Source of the DNA: UQRS01 sp050946935
Lineage (GTDB): Bacteria; Bacillota; Clostridia; Oscillospirales; Acutalibacteraceae
Direction: 5' to 3'
Assembly: GCA_050946935.1 (NCBI GenBank)
Contig: JBMNVR010000002.1
Span: 62,001 to 126,000, forward strand
DNA: 64,000 bases
Shown piece after piece: positions 43,801 through 50,952 of this stretch; position 1 is the stretch's first letter; the number at the start of each line of letters is the position of its first letter. The notes beneath the pieces are model-generated. The model was not told the DNA's origin and did no database searches. It saw only the letters and a program-made list of their open reading frames with translations. A program made the translations under genes and the position numbers.

Positions 43801-44673
43801 CTCATTTACATGGTAGACAATATAGTTGTTGACCAACGCATCCAGCGTATCCGCAAGGCTGATGATCCGCCAGCCGGTGGTAATATCGTCGCTCAGGGTA
43901 TACGAGACCGAAGCCGCCGAATCCCAGGTGTTCGCAACTTTATATATGCGGTTGCCCAGCGCACGGAAATTCGTCCCGGCATAGGAGTCGGACACGCCGC
44001 CCTCCTGAATGGCGATATAACCGGCGTTATCTGCCAGCTCAACTGTGATAGGGCCGTTGACCCGGTCGTCAGAGGCGGTAACCGGATCATGGCTTTCGAT
44101 GACCGGTTCGTAATCCTGGTTGTTCACGCCATACCAGGCCACCTCGGCATCGCTGCGCAGCGAAAAGCTGGTCAGCTCGTCTTTGACAGTGACCGTCGAG
44201 CCATCCTCCACCGTGTGGCGATAACGGAAGGCTACGCCGTCGTCATACACGCGGATATCGACAAAATAGTTGTAGGTCAGGCTGCGCATTTCAAAGACTG
44301 CCTCCACACCATGGTCGGTGAGGGTGCTCTGGTTGCCGTTGTGGGCATAGGTGCGGTTGATCTCCTCCACCGCGGCCGAACGGATGGATGTACGGTTGGT
44401 GTAGTCGATGTCGTCGATGACAACGCCCATGTCGGACGCGCCGATCCACTCCGCTTCATCCTTTTGTACCTTGTAATGCATACCCGTGTCGTCCAGATAA
44501 AAATCCATAACGATCTTGCCATCCAGACTGACGATTCTGTACGCGCTGTCGTTCACTTTGATTAAATGATCGCCCGGAACGAAAGCGGTCTCCTCCGCAT
44601 TTGCCGGAACAGCCGCAAAGCAGCCACAGCAAAGGGAGAGAGAGAGGACAAAAGCCAATATTTTTTTTCGCAT
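40861..44673 (-). CDS. GH97 glycoside hydrolase with embedded dockerin and NPCBM domains
   Basis: Secreted glycosidase, 1270 residues, probably an alpha-glucosidase or alpha-galactosidase. Order: signal peptide (1 to about 26, cleavage near PANA); GH97 N-terminal beta domain (about 30-290); GH97 catalytic barrel (about 300-560) with GGKIDFW carrying Asp411, where retaining GH97 enzymes have their nucleophile; C-terminal beta domain (560-650); chitobiase-C-like module (about 665-721); a second such module split by a dockerin (halves about 733-763 and 832-871, dockerin 766-824); NPCBM domain (878-1034); an intact third chitobiase-C-like module (1053-1116); second NPCBM (1121-1270). The start codon at 44673 is supported by AAAAGGAG 7 bases upstream; an earlier in-frame ATG at 44703 lacks this. 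Confidence 0.9.
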   Translation of the reverse strand: MRKKILAFVLSLSLCCGCFAAVPANAEETAFVPGDHLIKVNDSAYRIVSLDGKIVMDFYLDDTGMHYKVQKDEAEWIGASDMGVVIDDIDYTNRTSIRSAAVEEINRTYAHNGNQSTLTDHGVEAVFEMRSLTYNYFVDIRVYDDGVAFRYRHTVEDGSTVTVKDELTSFSLRSDAEVAWYGVNNQDYEPVIESHDPVTASDDRVNGPITVELADNAGYIAIQEGGVSDSYAGTNFRALGNRIYKVANTWDSAASVSYTLSDDITTGWRIISLADTLDALVNNYIVYHVNEAPDEELYADTSWIEPGRSAWSWLTDYGSSLQTSDAMYTYTENSARLGFEYNVIDEGYTAWENYETELNKLGQFGDSLNVKQLLWAQVSTNGRGFKMTNLSEAEAYLDFLKENHLYGGKIDFWWSEASTDRASKNNTALQEAILKMAAERNLIINFHGCNKPAGLDATYPNELSREAIRGLENIGASSNTNYTTQAAWLTRQLFTRYLSGHGDWTPACNTAMQIASLICIDSPLNVIATSPTDILSNEAVEFIKSVPTVWDSTKVLPSSKIGEAAVYAKESNGTWFLGGILNAETDVTVNLSDFLPADGSYTAEIWQDNADGGKTCTVKTVTSADVLTFAGMTSGTGFAARFSKLSLSQYGGEILFGQPLEMSAVSSDSVIKYTTDGSDPATSETAVTYTEPVQLNESCKVNAAIVSGDGVGTTFSHSFNLLGENLVYADIEYNEASTTVSLTCNVDSDIYYTTDGTVPEVDRVLLGDLDGDKNNTVSDVVALRSVIVSGNPTEEELRIGNVDDSDAILSVSDVVALRSRIVSGEKAWLTTGTGTKVDGPITFEKTGVLKLVSLPKDGGEPAYYDYNIFVNTASLPTPDLWLGGDYVDGDTDWGSIKIDKNLSGDTISLGGQAVYDSEGNVNVTGSTTYAHGFGMNATGYLIYDIPEGATQFVGVIGIDDRVYDNIKDAAQASSTLTVSFDGADVLTTPVFRMGDAYNIVADVPEGAKQIKLYIGDGGNGITCDNVSMGNAGWILGNKTADEIQSVVEEKTGFTTVTLRANFNGKLYYTTDGSDPTTDSTEYTGKLQLTKSCTLKVLGVPENGGDPVTYSLDVNVEEAENTPDVFLGTDYVKATTGWSGDPASVDTNTKGGVISIAGIQYAHGISTNAVGEFVYNIPTGATAFIGVVGVDDVVKENINDGYKASITCTIYFDESETAVYTSAKLTPDGFELINVEVPEGATTIRIVFGDAGDGITCDNASMGNAGWILAE

Positions 44674-44799
44674 ACCCATTCTCCTTTTCAGATGATTTTC
44701 CATCTTGACAAACGGTCGTTTGCCGGAACCAAAACGAAAAAGCAGGTGTAGCTTATCGCTATCTTGCTTTTTACACAGAGGTTCGGTGTTCTCAAAATT

Positions 44800-44828
44800 A
44801 TAGTATCATTCCAAAATTCCGAAGTCAA
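44800..44828 (-). promoter_or_regulatory. Promoter of the GH97 gene
   Basis: On the minus strand TTGACT (44828-44823) is 17 bases from TACTAT (44805-44800); an overlapping consensus TATAAT sits at 44802-44797 with 20-base spacing. Transcription would begin about 120 bases before the start codon. Confidence 0.7.
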
Positions 44829-44973
44829 TCCGAAAAGCCTTCCAATCCGTTTTTTGTGGAAATTTGGTTGCAATTGTGCAAATCCATGAATCGAATCCTA
44901 CTTCTGTATAAAAAAATTCTGCACAAATTTATGAATGTTTACCAAACGATCATAAATTTTATGACAAAATGTG

Positions 44974-45003
44974 TTGCAAACGGGTCATGATCCGGTGTAT
45001 AAT
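44974..45003 (+). promoter_or_regulatory. Promoter of the TSCPD-hypothetical gene pair
   Basis: TTGCAA (44974-44979) and TATAAT (44998-45003) are separated by 18 bases. It is divergent from the GH97 promoter within the AT-rich 387-base gap 44674-45060. TTGTGCA (44874-44880) and TGCACAA (44920-44926) in the same gap are inverted copies of possible regulatory meaning. Confidence 0.8.
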
Positions 45004-45060
45004 AAATAACAAAGCAAACGATTCGGGCATGGCGTCCCGCGGTTGGGAGGTATAACCGGT

Positions 45061-45318
45061 TTGAAATTTACATATAAAACAAAAGGGACTTGCTCCCGTT
45101 CAATCGAAATCGAGATAGAGGGAAACACCCTTCGGAACGTGTGGTTTGAAGGGGGATGCTCGGGCAATTTACAGGGAATCTCCAGCCTGATTAAAGGACA
45201 GGATGTGGATTGGGTGATCGGCCGGCTGGACGGCATCCAATGTGGAATGAAACCGACCTCCTGCCCGGATCAGTTGGCGCGGGCGCTTCGAGAATATAAA
45301 GAGGAACACATGGATTAG
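45061..45318 (+). CDS. TSCPD-domain protein, TIGR03905-like
   Basis: Small cysteine-containing protein of 85 residues. It begins at a TTG 10 bases after GGGAGG. Four cysteines sit in KGTCSRS, EGGCSGN, GIQCGMK and TSCPDQ, the last being the family's namesake. TSCPD domains also occur at the C-terminus of B12-dependent ribonucleotide reductases, and the stand-alone form is uncharacterised. A metal-binding role is plausible from the cysteines, not shown. The next gene starts 10 bases later. Confidence 0.88.
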   Translation: MKFTYKTKGTCSRSIEIEIEGNTLRNVWFEGGCSGNLQGISSLIKGQDVDWVIGRLDGIQCGMKPTSCPDQLARALREYKEEHMD

Positions 45319-45328
45319 GTGATGAAAA

Positions 45329-45874
45329 GTGTTTGACGACAGGGATATAAAAATCGCCGGCAGCCATCCGTCGCAGGAAATCCGCAAAGCGCCGTCGGAG
45401 GAAGATGTTTCCCCCGAACTGCGGCAGGCGATGGCCGATGGGGATATCGAACGAGCTCGGCGGCTGGGCGAGCGGATGGCGCAAAAGCTGCTTGCCGCCG
45501 ACGAAGAAAAAATTTTCAGCCTGAACGAAAGCGCGGATCTGTTGCAGCGGCGCAACCTGCTCGCTTTTACCGCAACAACCAGTTTCGACCGCTTTTGCAA
45601 AAACCGGACAATTGCCGCGGTTGCCTACGGCGCCTTTTACGACCATGTCAAAAGGTGCAGTGAAAAAACCTATTTTGAAATGTCGGATACCGGCATCTTC
45701 TCTTTCTACTACCTGGCGCTGCGGCGGGGCGGCGATGTCGAGCGCAGGATGGGGCAGACCTTCGCCATGCTCTGCGGCAAGGATGGCGACCCGGTTTATC
45801 AGGAGGTGGGGGAGGCTGTGTATTGCAGCTTTTCGGCTGAAATCCGGGCGGAAATCCAGGCAATGGGCCTGTAA
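45329..45874 (+). CDS. Uncharacterised protein following the TSCPD gene
   Basis: A 181-residue soluble, mostly helical protein starting at a GTG. I do not recognise the family. The N-terminal 35 residues are polar and probably disordered. Then comes an amphipathic stretch (AMADGDIERARRLGERMAQ) and a compact C-terminal half with YEM-type aromatic residues (YFEMSDTGIFSFYYLALRRG) and two cysteines near FAMLCGKDG and AVYCSF. It is co-transcribed with the TSCPD gene and closed by a terminator, so the two may act together. Confidence 0.75.
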   Translation: MFDDRDIKIAGSHPSQEIRKAPSEEDVSPELRQAMADGDIERARRLGERMAQKLLAADEEKIFSLNESADLLQRRNLLAFTATTSFDRFCKNRTIAAVAYGAFYDHVKRCSEKTYFEMSDTGIFSFYYLALRRGGDVERRMGQTFAMLCGKDGDPVYQEVGEAVYCSFSAEIRAEIQAMGL

Positions 45875-45923
45875 CCGGCGATCGGGACGGAAAAGGGAGA
45901 ATATCCCCTGACGAAACAGTAAA

Positions 45924-45970
45924 ACGCTCTGAAAGTTTCTTGATTTTAAGAATCTTTCGGGGCGTTTTTT
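45924..45970 (+). terminator. Intrinsic terminator
   Basis: ACGCTCTGAAAG pairs with CTTTCGGGGCGT (two G-U) across an 18-base loop, followed by TTTTTT. Confidence 0.88.
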
Positions 45971-46105
45971 ATGCCGTTTTACGGAACCTTGTCGGAGGGG
46001 AGCCGTGCCCCCGCGACGTCGCTGAAAGCAACGCTATGCAGACGTTTTTTGCATTTTTGCTTTGGTTTAGCGGCCGTTTTGAAAGTTTTTGTAGCGTTTT
46101 CTCCA

Positions 46106-46138
46106 TTTTGGAATAGGATAAAGTAGACGATTCCAAAA
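46106..46138. promoter_or_regulatory. Inverted repeat before the ATPase-like gene
   Basis: TTTTGGAAT (46106-46114) and ATTCCAAAA (46130-46138) are perfect 9-base inverted copies around a 15-base centre that contains AGGATAAAG. The repeat ends 2 bases before the GGAGGAGG ribosome site. It could be an operator around a -10 region or an RNA hairpin controlling translation. No good -35 box was found. Confidence 0.45.
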
Positions 46139-46155
46139 CAGGAGGAGGACGCAGA

Positions 46156-47223
46156 ATGTCTGGACTGAACACTTTGCCGATGTTTTTTATGACCGCGCAC
46201 AGGGGAGAGGGCGTTTTTTCCTGCTTTCGTGAGGCATATTCGGCCGAAACCGGCTGGCGGGTCTATTTGCTGGAGGGAGGTCGCGGCGCCGCGAAGTCGC
46301 TCTTCCTCAAACGGACGGCGCGGGAATTGGCCGAAAAAGGCTTTGAAGTAAGCCTGTTTCCGGCATTGGATGATCCAAAATCACTGGATGGGATCGCGGT
46401 GGAGGATCAGGGCGTACTGCTGGTCAACGGGGAATCGCTTGGCGGCACGGAGCGATATCCGGTTGTTTGTGAAACCACAATCTCTTTTGACGCTTGTTTA
46501 GATGAGTCTATCCTGATGCAGTTCAAGCCGAAAATCATCGAGGGGATGCAGTCCGCTCGTCTGATGCGGCAGAGGGCGGATAAATATTTCGGTGCGGCTG
46601 CCGCTCTGCTTCGGGATAACATGGAAATTGAACTTTCCTGCACCGATACGGTTAAGGCCGAAAGATACGCCGGACGCCTGGCCGAAAGGCTGCTGCATGC
46701 GGACTTCGTTTCCGGCCGGATACAGCATCGCTTTTTAAGCGGAATTACACCGCAAGGGATCGTGACCTATCACTCGAGCGTGCAAAAGCTCTGCCGGGAG
46801 ATTTACAGCTTTGCGGATGAATGCGGCGCGGTATCCGACCTGATTCTTCGGATTCTTTCGGAAAGGGCAACCGAGGCAGGCGTACAGGCAATTTGCTGCG
46901 CGTGCCCGCTGATTTCCGGGAAAAACGAGCATTTGCTGCTGCCCGGCCTCGGCGTCGGGGTTGTTACCTCCAACCGTTTTCTGGAGGAAACCGAAAGCAC
47001 AAGAACCGTCCACGCCCGCCGGTTCACCGATCCTCAGGCTCTGCGCACCCACCGGCAGCGGATCAGCTTTAACCGGAGGGCGGCGCGGGAACTTTTGGAC
47101 AGCGGCATTGTGCTGCTTTCTTCCGCCGCGGCCGAGATGGAACGAGTGGATGGGTATTATGCGGCCGCGACGGATTTCAACCAGGTAGAGAAACTGCGGC
47201 TGGATCTGGTCGCGCGGATTTAA
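46156..47223 (+). CDS. ATPase-like protein with degenerate Walker A (PRK06851-like)
   Basis: A 355-residue cytoplasmic protein resembling a Clostridial/Bacillus family of uncharacterised two-half ATPases. The N-terminal half has HRGEGVFSCFREAY, then a hydrophobic strand and LLEGGRGAAKSLFLKR. Here Ala replaces the last Gly of the normal Walker A pattern GxxxxGKS. A later LLVNGES strand may be Walker B-like but lacks a clear acidic residue. The C-terminal half contains ICCACPLI and a HARRFTDPQ segment. It is a single-gene unit with GGAGGAGG upstream and a terminator downstream. Function unknown. Confidence 0.65.
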   Translation: MSGLNTLPMFFMTAHRGEGVFSCFREAYSAETGWRVYLLEGGRGAAKSLFLKRTARELAEKGFEVSLFPALDDPKSLDGIAVEDQGVLLVNGESLGGTERYPVVCETTISFDACLDESILMQFKPKIIEGMQSARLMRQRADKYFGAAAALLRDNMEIELSCTDTVKAERYAGRLAERLLHADFVSGRIQHRFLSGITPQGIVTYHSSVQKLCREIYSFADECGAVSDLILRILSERATEAGVQAICCACPLISGKNEHLLLPGLGVGVVTSNRFLEETESTRTVHARRFTDPQALRTHRQRISFNRRAARELLDSGIVLLSSAAAEMERVDGYYAAATDFNQVEKLRLDLVARI

Positions 47224-47263
47224 TATAAAAATCGCTTATAACACTTTGGGAACAGCTTCACAT

Positions 47264-47302
47264 AAAAAACGGTATGGCCCGTCAGGGCCATACCGTTTTT
47301 TT
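47264..47302. terminator. Bidirectional terminator between the ATPase-like gene and trpB2
   Basis: A perfect stem AAAAAACGGTATGGCCC / GGGCCATACCGTTTTTT with 4-base loop GTCA is flanked by A and T runs, so it serves both converging genes. Confidence 0.93.
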
Positions 47303-47437
47303 ATGTGTCAGGCGTTTACAGCGCAGTAATTGTACAGAACACAATTGTTTAGGGCTGTTCTGCCGCCCGCAAGCGGTGTATCATTCCAATCGGTTCGTTT
47401 ATATGGCCGCAACCACTGTCGGTCGACCGAGCGACAT

Positions 47438-48808
47438 TTATATTTTCGGAAGCTTTGCAGCGTAGCGCGCCAGTTCCTCATCAGTTGGGATACAATCATC
47501 CATTTTCCCGTCGTGGAATTTTTCATAAGCAACCATGTCAAAATATCCCGTCCCGGTAAGTCCAAATACAATGGTTTTTTCCTCGCCGGTCTCTTTGCAT
47601 TTCATCGCTTGATCGATTGCCGCGCGGATGGCGTGCGCGCTTTCTGGGGCAGGGAGAATTCCCTCCACCCTTGCAAAATACTCGGCCGCCTCAAAAACGT
47701 CGCTTTGCTTTACCGATACCGCTTCCATCAAGCCGTCGTCGTAAAGCTGAGAGAGGATAGAGCTCATTCCGTGATAGCGAAGCCCACCCGCATGATTGGC
47801 AGAGGGAATGAAATCACTGCCCAGCGTGTACATTTTCGCAAGCGGGCAAACCATTCCGGTATCGCAGAAATCGTAAGCGTATACGCCGCGCGTCAGACTG
47901 GGGCAGGACGCGGGCTCAACAGCGATGAATCGGTAATCCGCTTCCCCCCGCAGCTTTTGTCCCATAAATGGCGCGATCAATCCCCCAAGATTGGACCCGC
48001 CGCCGGCACAGCCGATAATAATATCCGGCGTGACGCCGTATTTATCCAGAGCGGTTTTCGTTTCCAGCCCGATCACCGACTGATGCAGCAGCACTTGGCT
48101 GAGTACGCTGCCCAGCACATAGCGGTATCCCTCGCTGGTAACAGCCTTTTCTACCGCCTCGGAAATGGCGCATCCGAGGCTGCCGGTCGTCCCGGGATGC
48201 TCGGCAAGTATTTTTTTGCCCACCTCTGTCTCCATGGACGGGGAGGGCGTTACAGACGCGCCGTAGGTACGCATGACCTCCCGGCGGAAAGGCTTCTGCT
48301 CATAAGAGCACTTGACCATGTACACCTTGCAGTCAAGGCCAAAATAGGAACAGGCCATGGACAGCGCAGTACCCCACTGACCGGCTCCGGTTTCGGTTGT
48401 AACGCCTTTCAGCCCTTGCTGTTTGGCATAATACGCCTGCGCGATGGCGGAATTGAGTTTGTGGCTGCCGCTCGTGTTGTTCCCCTCGAACTTATAGTAG
48501 ATTTTGGCGGGCGTGCCGAGCTTTTCCTCAAGACAGTAAGCCCGTACAAGGGGAGAGGGACGGTACATCTTGTAAAACGTCCTGATCTCTTCGGGAATAT
48601 CAAAATAAGCTGTGTCATTGTCAAGCTCCTGCTTAATCAGCTCTTCGCAGAACACCGGGGCGAGATCCTCGGCACACATCGGCTGACAGGTGCTGGGGTT
48701 GAGCAGCGGCGCCGGTTTGTTTTTCATATCGGCGCGCAGATTGTACCAGGCTTTGGGCATCTCCTTTTCTTCAAGATAGATTTTGTAGGGGATCGTCTTT
48801 TCTGACAT
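47438..48808 (-). CDS. trpB: Tryptophan synthase beta chain, TrpB2 type
   Basis: PLP enzyme condensing indole and serine to tryptophan. 456 residues, the longer TrpB2 type. PLP lysine Lys117 lies in GSHKLNSAIAQ. Other motifs: ETGAGQWGTALS, a CAGGGSNLGG phosphate loop, EGILPAPESAHA, and a YYKFEGNNTSGS lead-in. The start has AAAGGAG 8 bases upstream. No trpA or other trp gene is nearby, so it may salvage indole alone. It is controlled by a tryptophan T-box leader (48840-49137), which supports a real role in tryptophan supply. Confidence 0.95.
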   Translation of the reverse strand: MSEKTIPYKIYLEEKEMPKAWYNLRADMKNKPAPLLNPSTCQPMCAEDLAPVFCEELIKQELDNDTAYFDIPEEIRTFYKMYRPSPLVRAYCLEEKLGTPAKIYYKFEGNNTSGSHKLNSAIAQAYYAKQQGLKGVTTETGAGQWGTALSMACSYFGLDCKVYMVKCSYEQKPFRREVMRTYGASVTPSPSMETEVGKKILAEHPGTTGSLGCAISEAVEKAVTSEGYRYVLGSVLSQVLLHQSVIGLETKTALDKYGVTPDIIIGCAGGGSNLGGLIAPFMGQKLRGEADYRFIAVEPASCPSLTRGVYAYDFCDTGMVCPLAKMYTLGSDFIPSANHAGGLRYHGMSSILSQLYDDGLMEAVSVKQSDVFEAAEYFARVEGILPAPESAHAIRAAIDQAMKCKETGEEKTIVFGLTGTGYFDMVAYEKFHDGKMDDCIPTDEELARYAAKLPKI

Positions 48809-48839
48809 GGTTCTGTCTCCTTTCGTGTGTTCGGGACAG

Positions 48840-49137
48840 AAAAAAACATCCTGTCCCAGATGATAAAATCTGCTGGGACAGGATGTATAATACTCCTGCG
48901 GTGCCACCCGGCTTGACGTATCATTATAATACGCCCACTTTACGCATACCACTATATGCAGACCTTTGTTTACGGAGAGTCATGCTCCGTCTCGCATACT
49001 AAGGTTTGTTCGAAAAACAAAGCCGGTTCTGCTTGCTCTCAGAAGTCCATTCGGTTTCATGTTTTCCGCCGCAATCACACCCTCTGCAGCTCTCTGGAGA
49101 AAAAGGGATGAAACCTACTTACTCTTCCTCAACGATT
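48840..49137 (-). ncRNA. Tryptophan-specific T-box leader of trpB2
   Basis: Reading the minus strand: Stem I has base GAAG/CTTC and a specifier loop with AGTA on the 5' side and GAATGGA on the 3' side. It then has an upper stem GGTTTCAT/ATGAAACC and a distal AGAGAG region. The specifier triplet is UGG (minus strand 49049-49047), matching tRNA-Trp. The T-box core GGGTGGCACCGC lies at 48909-48898. A terminator follows, CATCCTGTCCCAG / CTGGGACAGGATG (13 pairs) with a T-run. Uncharged tRNA-Trp would favour the antiterminator and expression of trpB2. Confidence 0.95.
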
Positions 49138-49143
49138 TAATAC

Positions 49144-49172
49144 AATATACTCCTAAATAATAAACTTGTCAA
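49144..49172 (-). promoter_or_regulatory. Promoter of the T-box-trpB2 unit
   Basis: On the minus strand consensus TTGACA (49172-49167) is 17 bases from TATATT (49149-49144), directly upstream of the T-box. Confidence 0.9.
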
Positions 49173-49355
49173 GAGAAAACGCGAGATTTCTATCACAAAA
49201 GCACCTTCTGCAAAGAATATAAAGAACGTTTTGCGGTTTTTCCACACGTCTGTAGTACAGTTTGGATAAATTTACCTTTTAGGTTTTGTGGAAAAATGCC
49301 TAAAAACAAATGGAAATGTTTTGTTTATTGGTTGGATTTCTGCCCGTAAAAGCTA

Positions 49356-49383
49356 TTGCTTTTTCGAAAGATAGTGTTAAAAT
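49356..49383 (+). promoter_or_regulatory. Probable promoter of the V-ATPase operon
   Basis: TTGCTT (49356-49361) and TAAAAT (49378-49383) are separated by 16 bases, about 70 bases before the first V-ATPase gene, in an AT-rich gap. Confidence 0.6.
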
Positions 49384-49454
49384 AGTAACCAAGTTAGAAA
49401 TGCGTTTTCTTACATATTATATATTCTGATCTGTTTTGAAAGGAGGCGGCCCGT

Positions 49455-49808
49455 ATGGATGACAAAAAAATCGCGGTGACCGAAACGCCGGCAGAGCTGC
49501 AGGAGGTCATTCAGCGCATCCTGGACACAGACGCCGAGGCCAAGAAGATCACGATGGAAGCGAACACGCTGCGGGAGCAAACCGAACGGAGTCTCGCCAA
49601 AAAGAAGGCGGAGATGCGGGAACATTATCTGAAGAAAGCACAGCGCCGCATCGAGCAGATGAAGAAAGAAGAGGCGGTCTTTGCCGAGGATGCGATCAGC
49701 GCCGCAACGGTCGCGCACAAGGCCCAGCTCGATTTGCTGGAGCGGCAATACGCCGCAAACAAAGATGGTTGGACAAACGAGATTTTTCAGTGGGTTATTT
49801 CCCGGTAA
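49455..49808 (+). CDS. V-type ATPase peripheral stalk subunit (G/H type)
   Basis: A 117-residue, almost entirely helical and charged protein, predicted coiled coil (about 15-100, rich in KAEMREHYLKKAQRRIEQMKK-like heptads). This is the expected form of the small peripheral-stalk subunit called G or H (NtpF-like), which pairs with subunit E. It has no membrane helix. First gene of the operon, preceded by AAAGGAGG. The call rests on position and coiled-coil character more than on conserved residues. Confidence 0.8.
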   Translation: MDDKKIAVTETPAELQEVIQRILDTDAEAKKITMEANTLREQTERSLAKKKAEMREHYLKKAQRRIEQMKKEEAVFAEDAISAATVAHKAQLDLLERQYAANKDGWTNEIFQWVISR

Positions 49809-49880
49809 CGGGGAATCCTTTTACAGTTCGTTTTTATTCTGCGGAATAGGAATCGGACGCTGTTCACAATCAGAAGGCAG

Positions 49881-50948
49881 GTGAGATATTTGCTTGCACA
49901 ACAGGCTTCCAATGCAATATTGGCCAAAACCCGCGCGAAATATGGCCGGCGCCTTACACCGAAAAATTATCGGGACATGGTGCAGCTTGGCAGTGTGGCG
50001 GATGTGGCCGCTTACTTAAAAAGCTACACCCGATTTTCCGGCTCTCTTTCCGGGCTGCAGGATGCGGCCGTACACCGGGGCAATCTGGAAAAGATGCTGT
50101 TCGCCAGCAATATCGCTGATATTAAGGCACTTTGTCACTTTGAACGCTCGGTAGGCGAACATCTTTTTGAATATGTCGTCCGATCGGCGGAAAACGACGA
50201 GCTGATCAATTTTGTCCGGCTGCTTGCGGCCGGTCGGCCGGAGGATTATATCCTTGATCTGTCCAGCACGGTCAATGGCTTTTCCCGTATTGATTTTCTG
50301 CGTCTTTCGAAAGTCCGCACGTTCTGGGAACTGGTGGAAACCCTCAGCCGCACCCACTACGGCAAGATTTTCCGAAGCTTTCCGGCCTCTCCGACCGGTG
50401 TGCCCGATGTCACGATGATTGAGGCAACGCTGGATAAAGAGCTGTACCGCGGTACGTTTGAAATGTTCCGCGAATCCTTCCGCGGTGACACCCGAAAGGA
50501 GCTGGAACTGCTGCTTGGCGTACAGGGGGAGCTTTTGAATCTCCGCCGTATCTACCGTTCCAAGAAATACTACGGCACAAGTCCCGAACTGCTGCGGGCG
50601 CAGATGGTCGGCGCTTTTGCCCACATCTCTCACCGGAATCTTGAAAAGATGCTCTTTGCGAACTCTCCGCGGGAGATTGCGGAGATTCTGAAAACCACCT
50701 GGTACAGAAAATATCTGAACCAATACGACATAGAAAACATTGATTATTTTGCCGACTGCGTTTTACAGGATTTGTGCAATCATAAAATCAGAATGTCCAC
50801 GCATCCGGCGGTCGTCATGTTCTGTTACATCGTCCACACCATAAACGAGACCGAAAATATCACCAATATTATAGAAGGTGTGCGCTATGGCGTCGGGCCG
50901 GATGAAATCAGCTCCATGCTGATTCGGTTCGACCGGGAAGGGGGATAA
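49881..50948 (+). CDS. ntpC: V-type ATPase subunit C
   Basis: Central-stalk cap subunit (C, or d in eukaryotes) linking the rotor to the membrane ring. About 355 residues, helical. Typical parts are the N-terminal ASNAILAKTRAKYGRRL stretch, the internal repeat where NLEKMLFAS and NLEKMLFAN recur (about residues 70 and 253), and a C-terminal ENITNIIEGVRYGV segment. The start may be the GTG at 49881 or a TTG at 49890; the latter has better spacing from AGGTGA. It precedes subunit I by 4 bases. Confidence 0.9.
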   Translation: MRYLLAQQASNAILAKTRAKYGRRLTPKNYRDMVQLGSVADVAAYLKSYTRFSGSLSGLQDAAVHRGNLEKMLFASNIADIKALCHFERSVGEHLFEYVVRSAENDELINFVRLLAAGRPEDYILDLSSTVNGFSRIDFLRLSKVRTFWELVETLSRTHYGKIFRSFPASPTGVPDVTMIEATLDKELYRGTFEMFRESFRGDTRKELELLLGVQGELLNLRRIYRSKKYYGTSPELLRAQMVGAFAHISHRNLEKMLFANSPREIAEILKTTWYRKYLNQYDIENIDYFADCVLQDLCNHKIRMSTHPAVVMFCYIVHTINETENITNIIEGVRYGVGPDEISSMLIRFDREGG

Positions 50949-50952
50949 TCCG

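Noticed and set aside
43384..44565. Plus-strand open frame (393 codons) inside the GH97 gene
   Set aside because: It lies fully antisense to conserved GH97 catalytic sequence and has no ribosome site.
44874..44926. TTGTGCA / TGCACAA inverted copies in the divergent GH97-TSCPD gap
   Set aside because: Only seven bases each and 39 bases apart in AT-rich DNA; too weak to list as an operator on its own.
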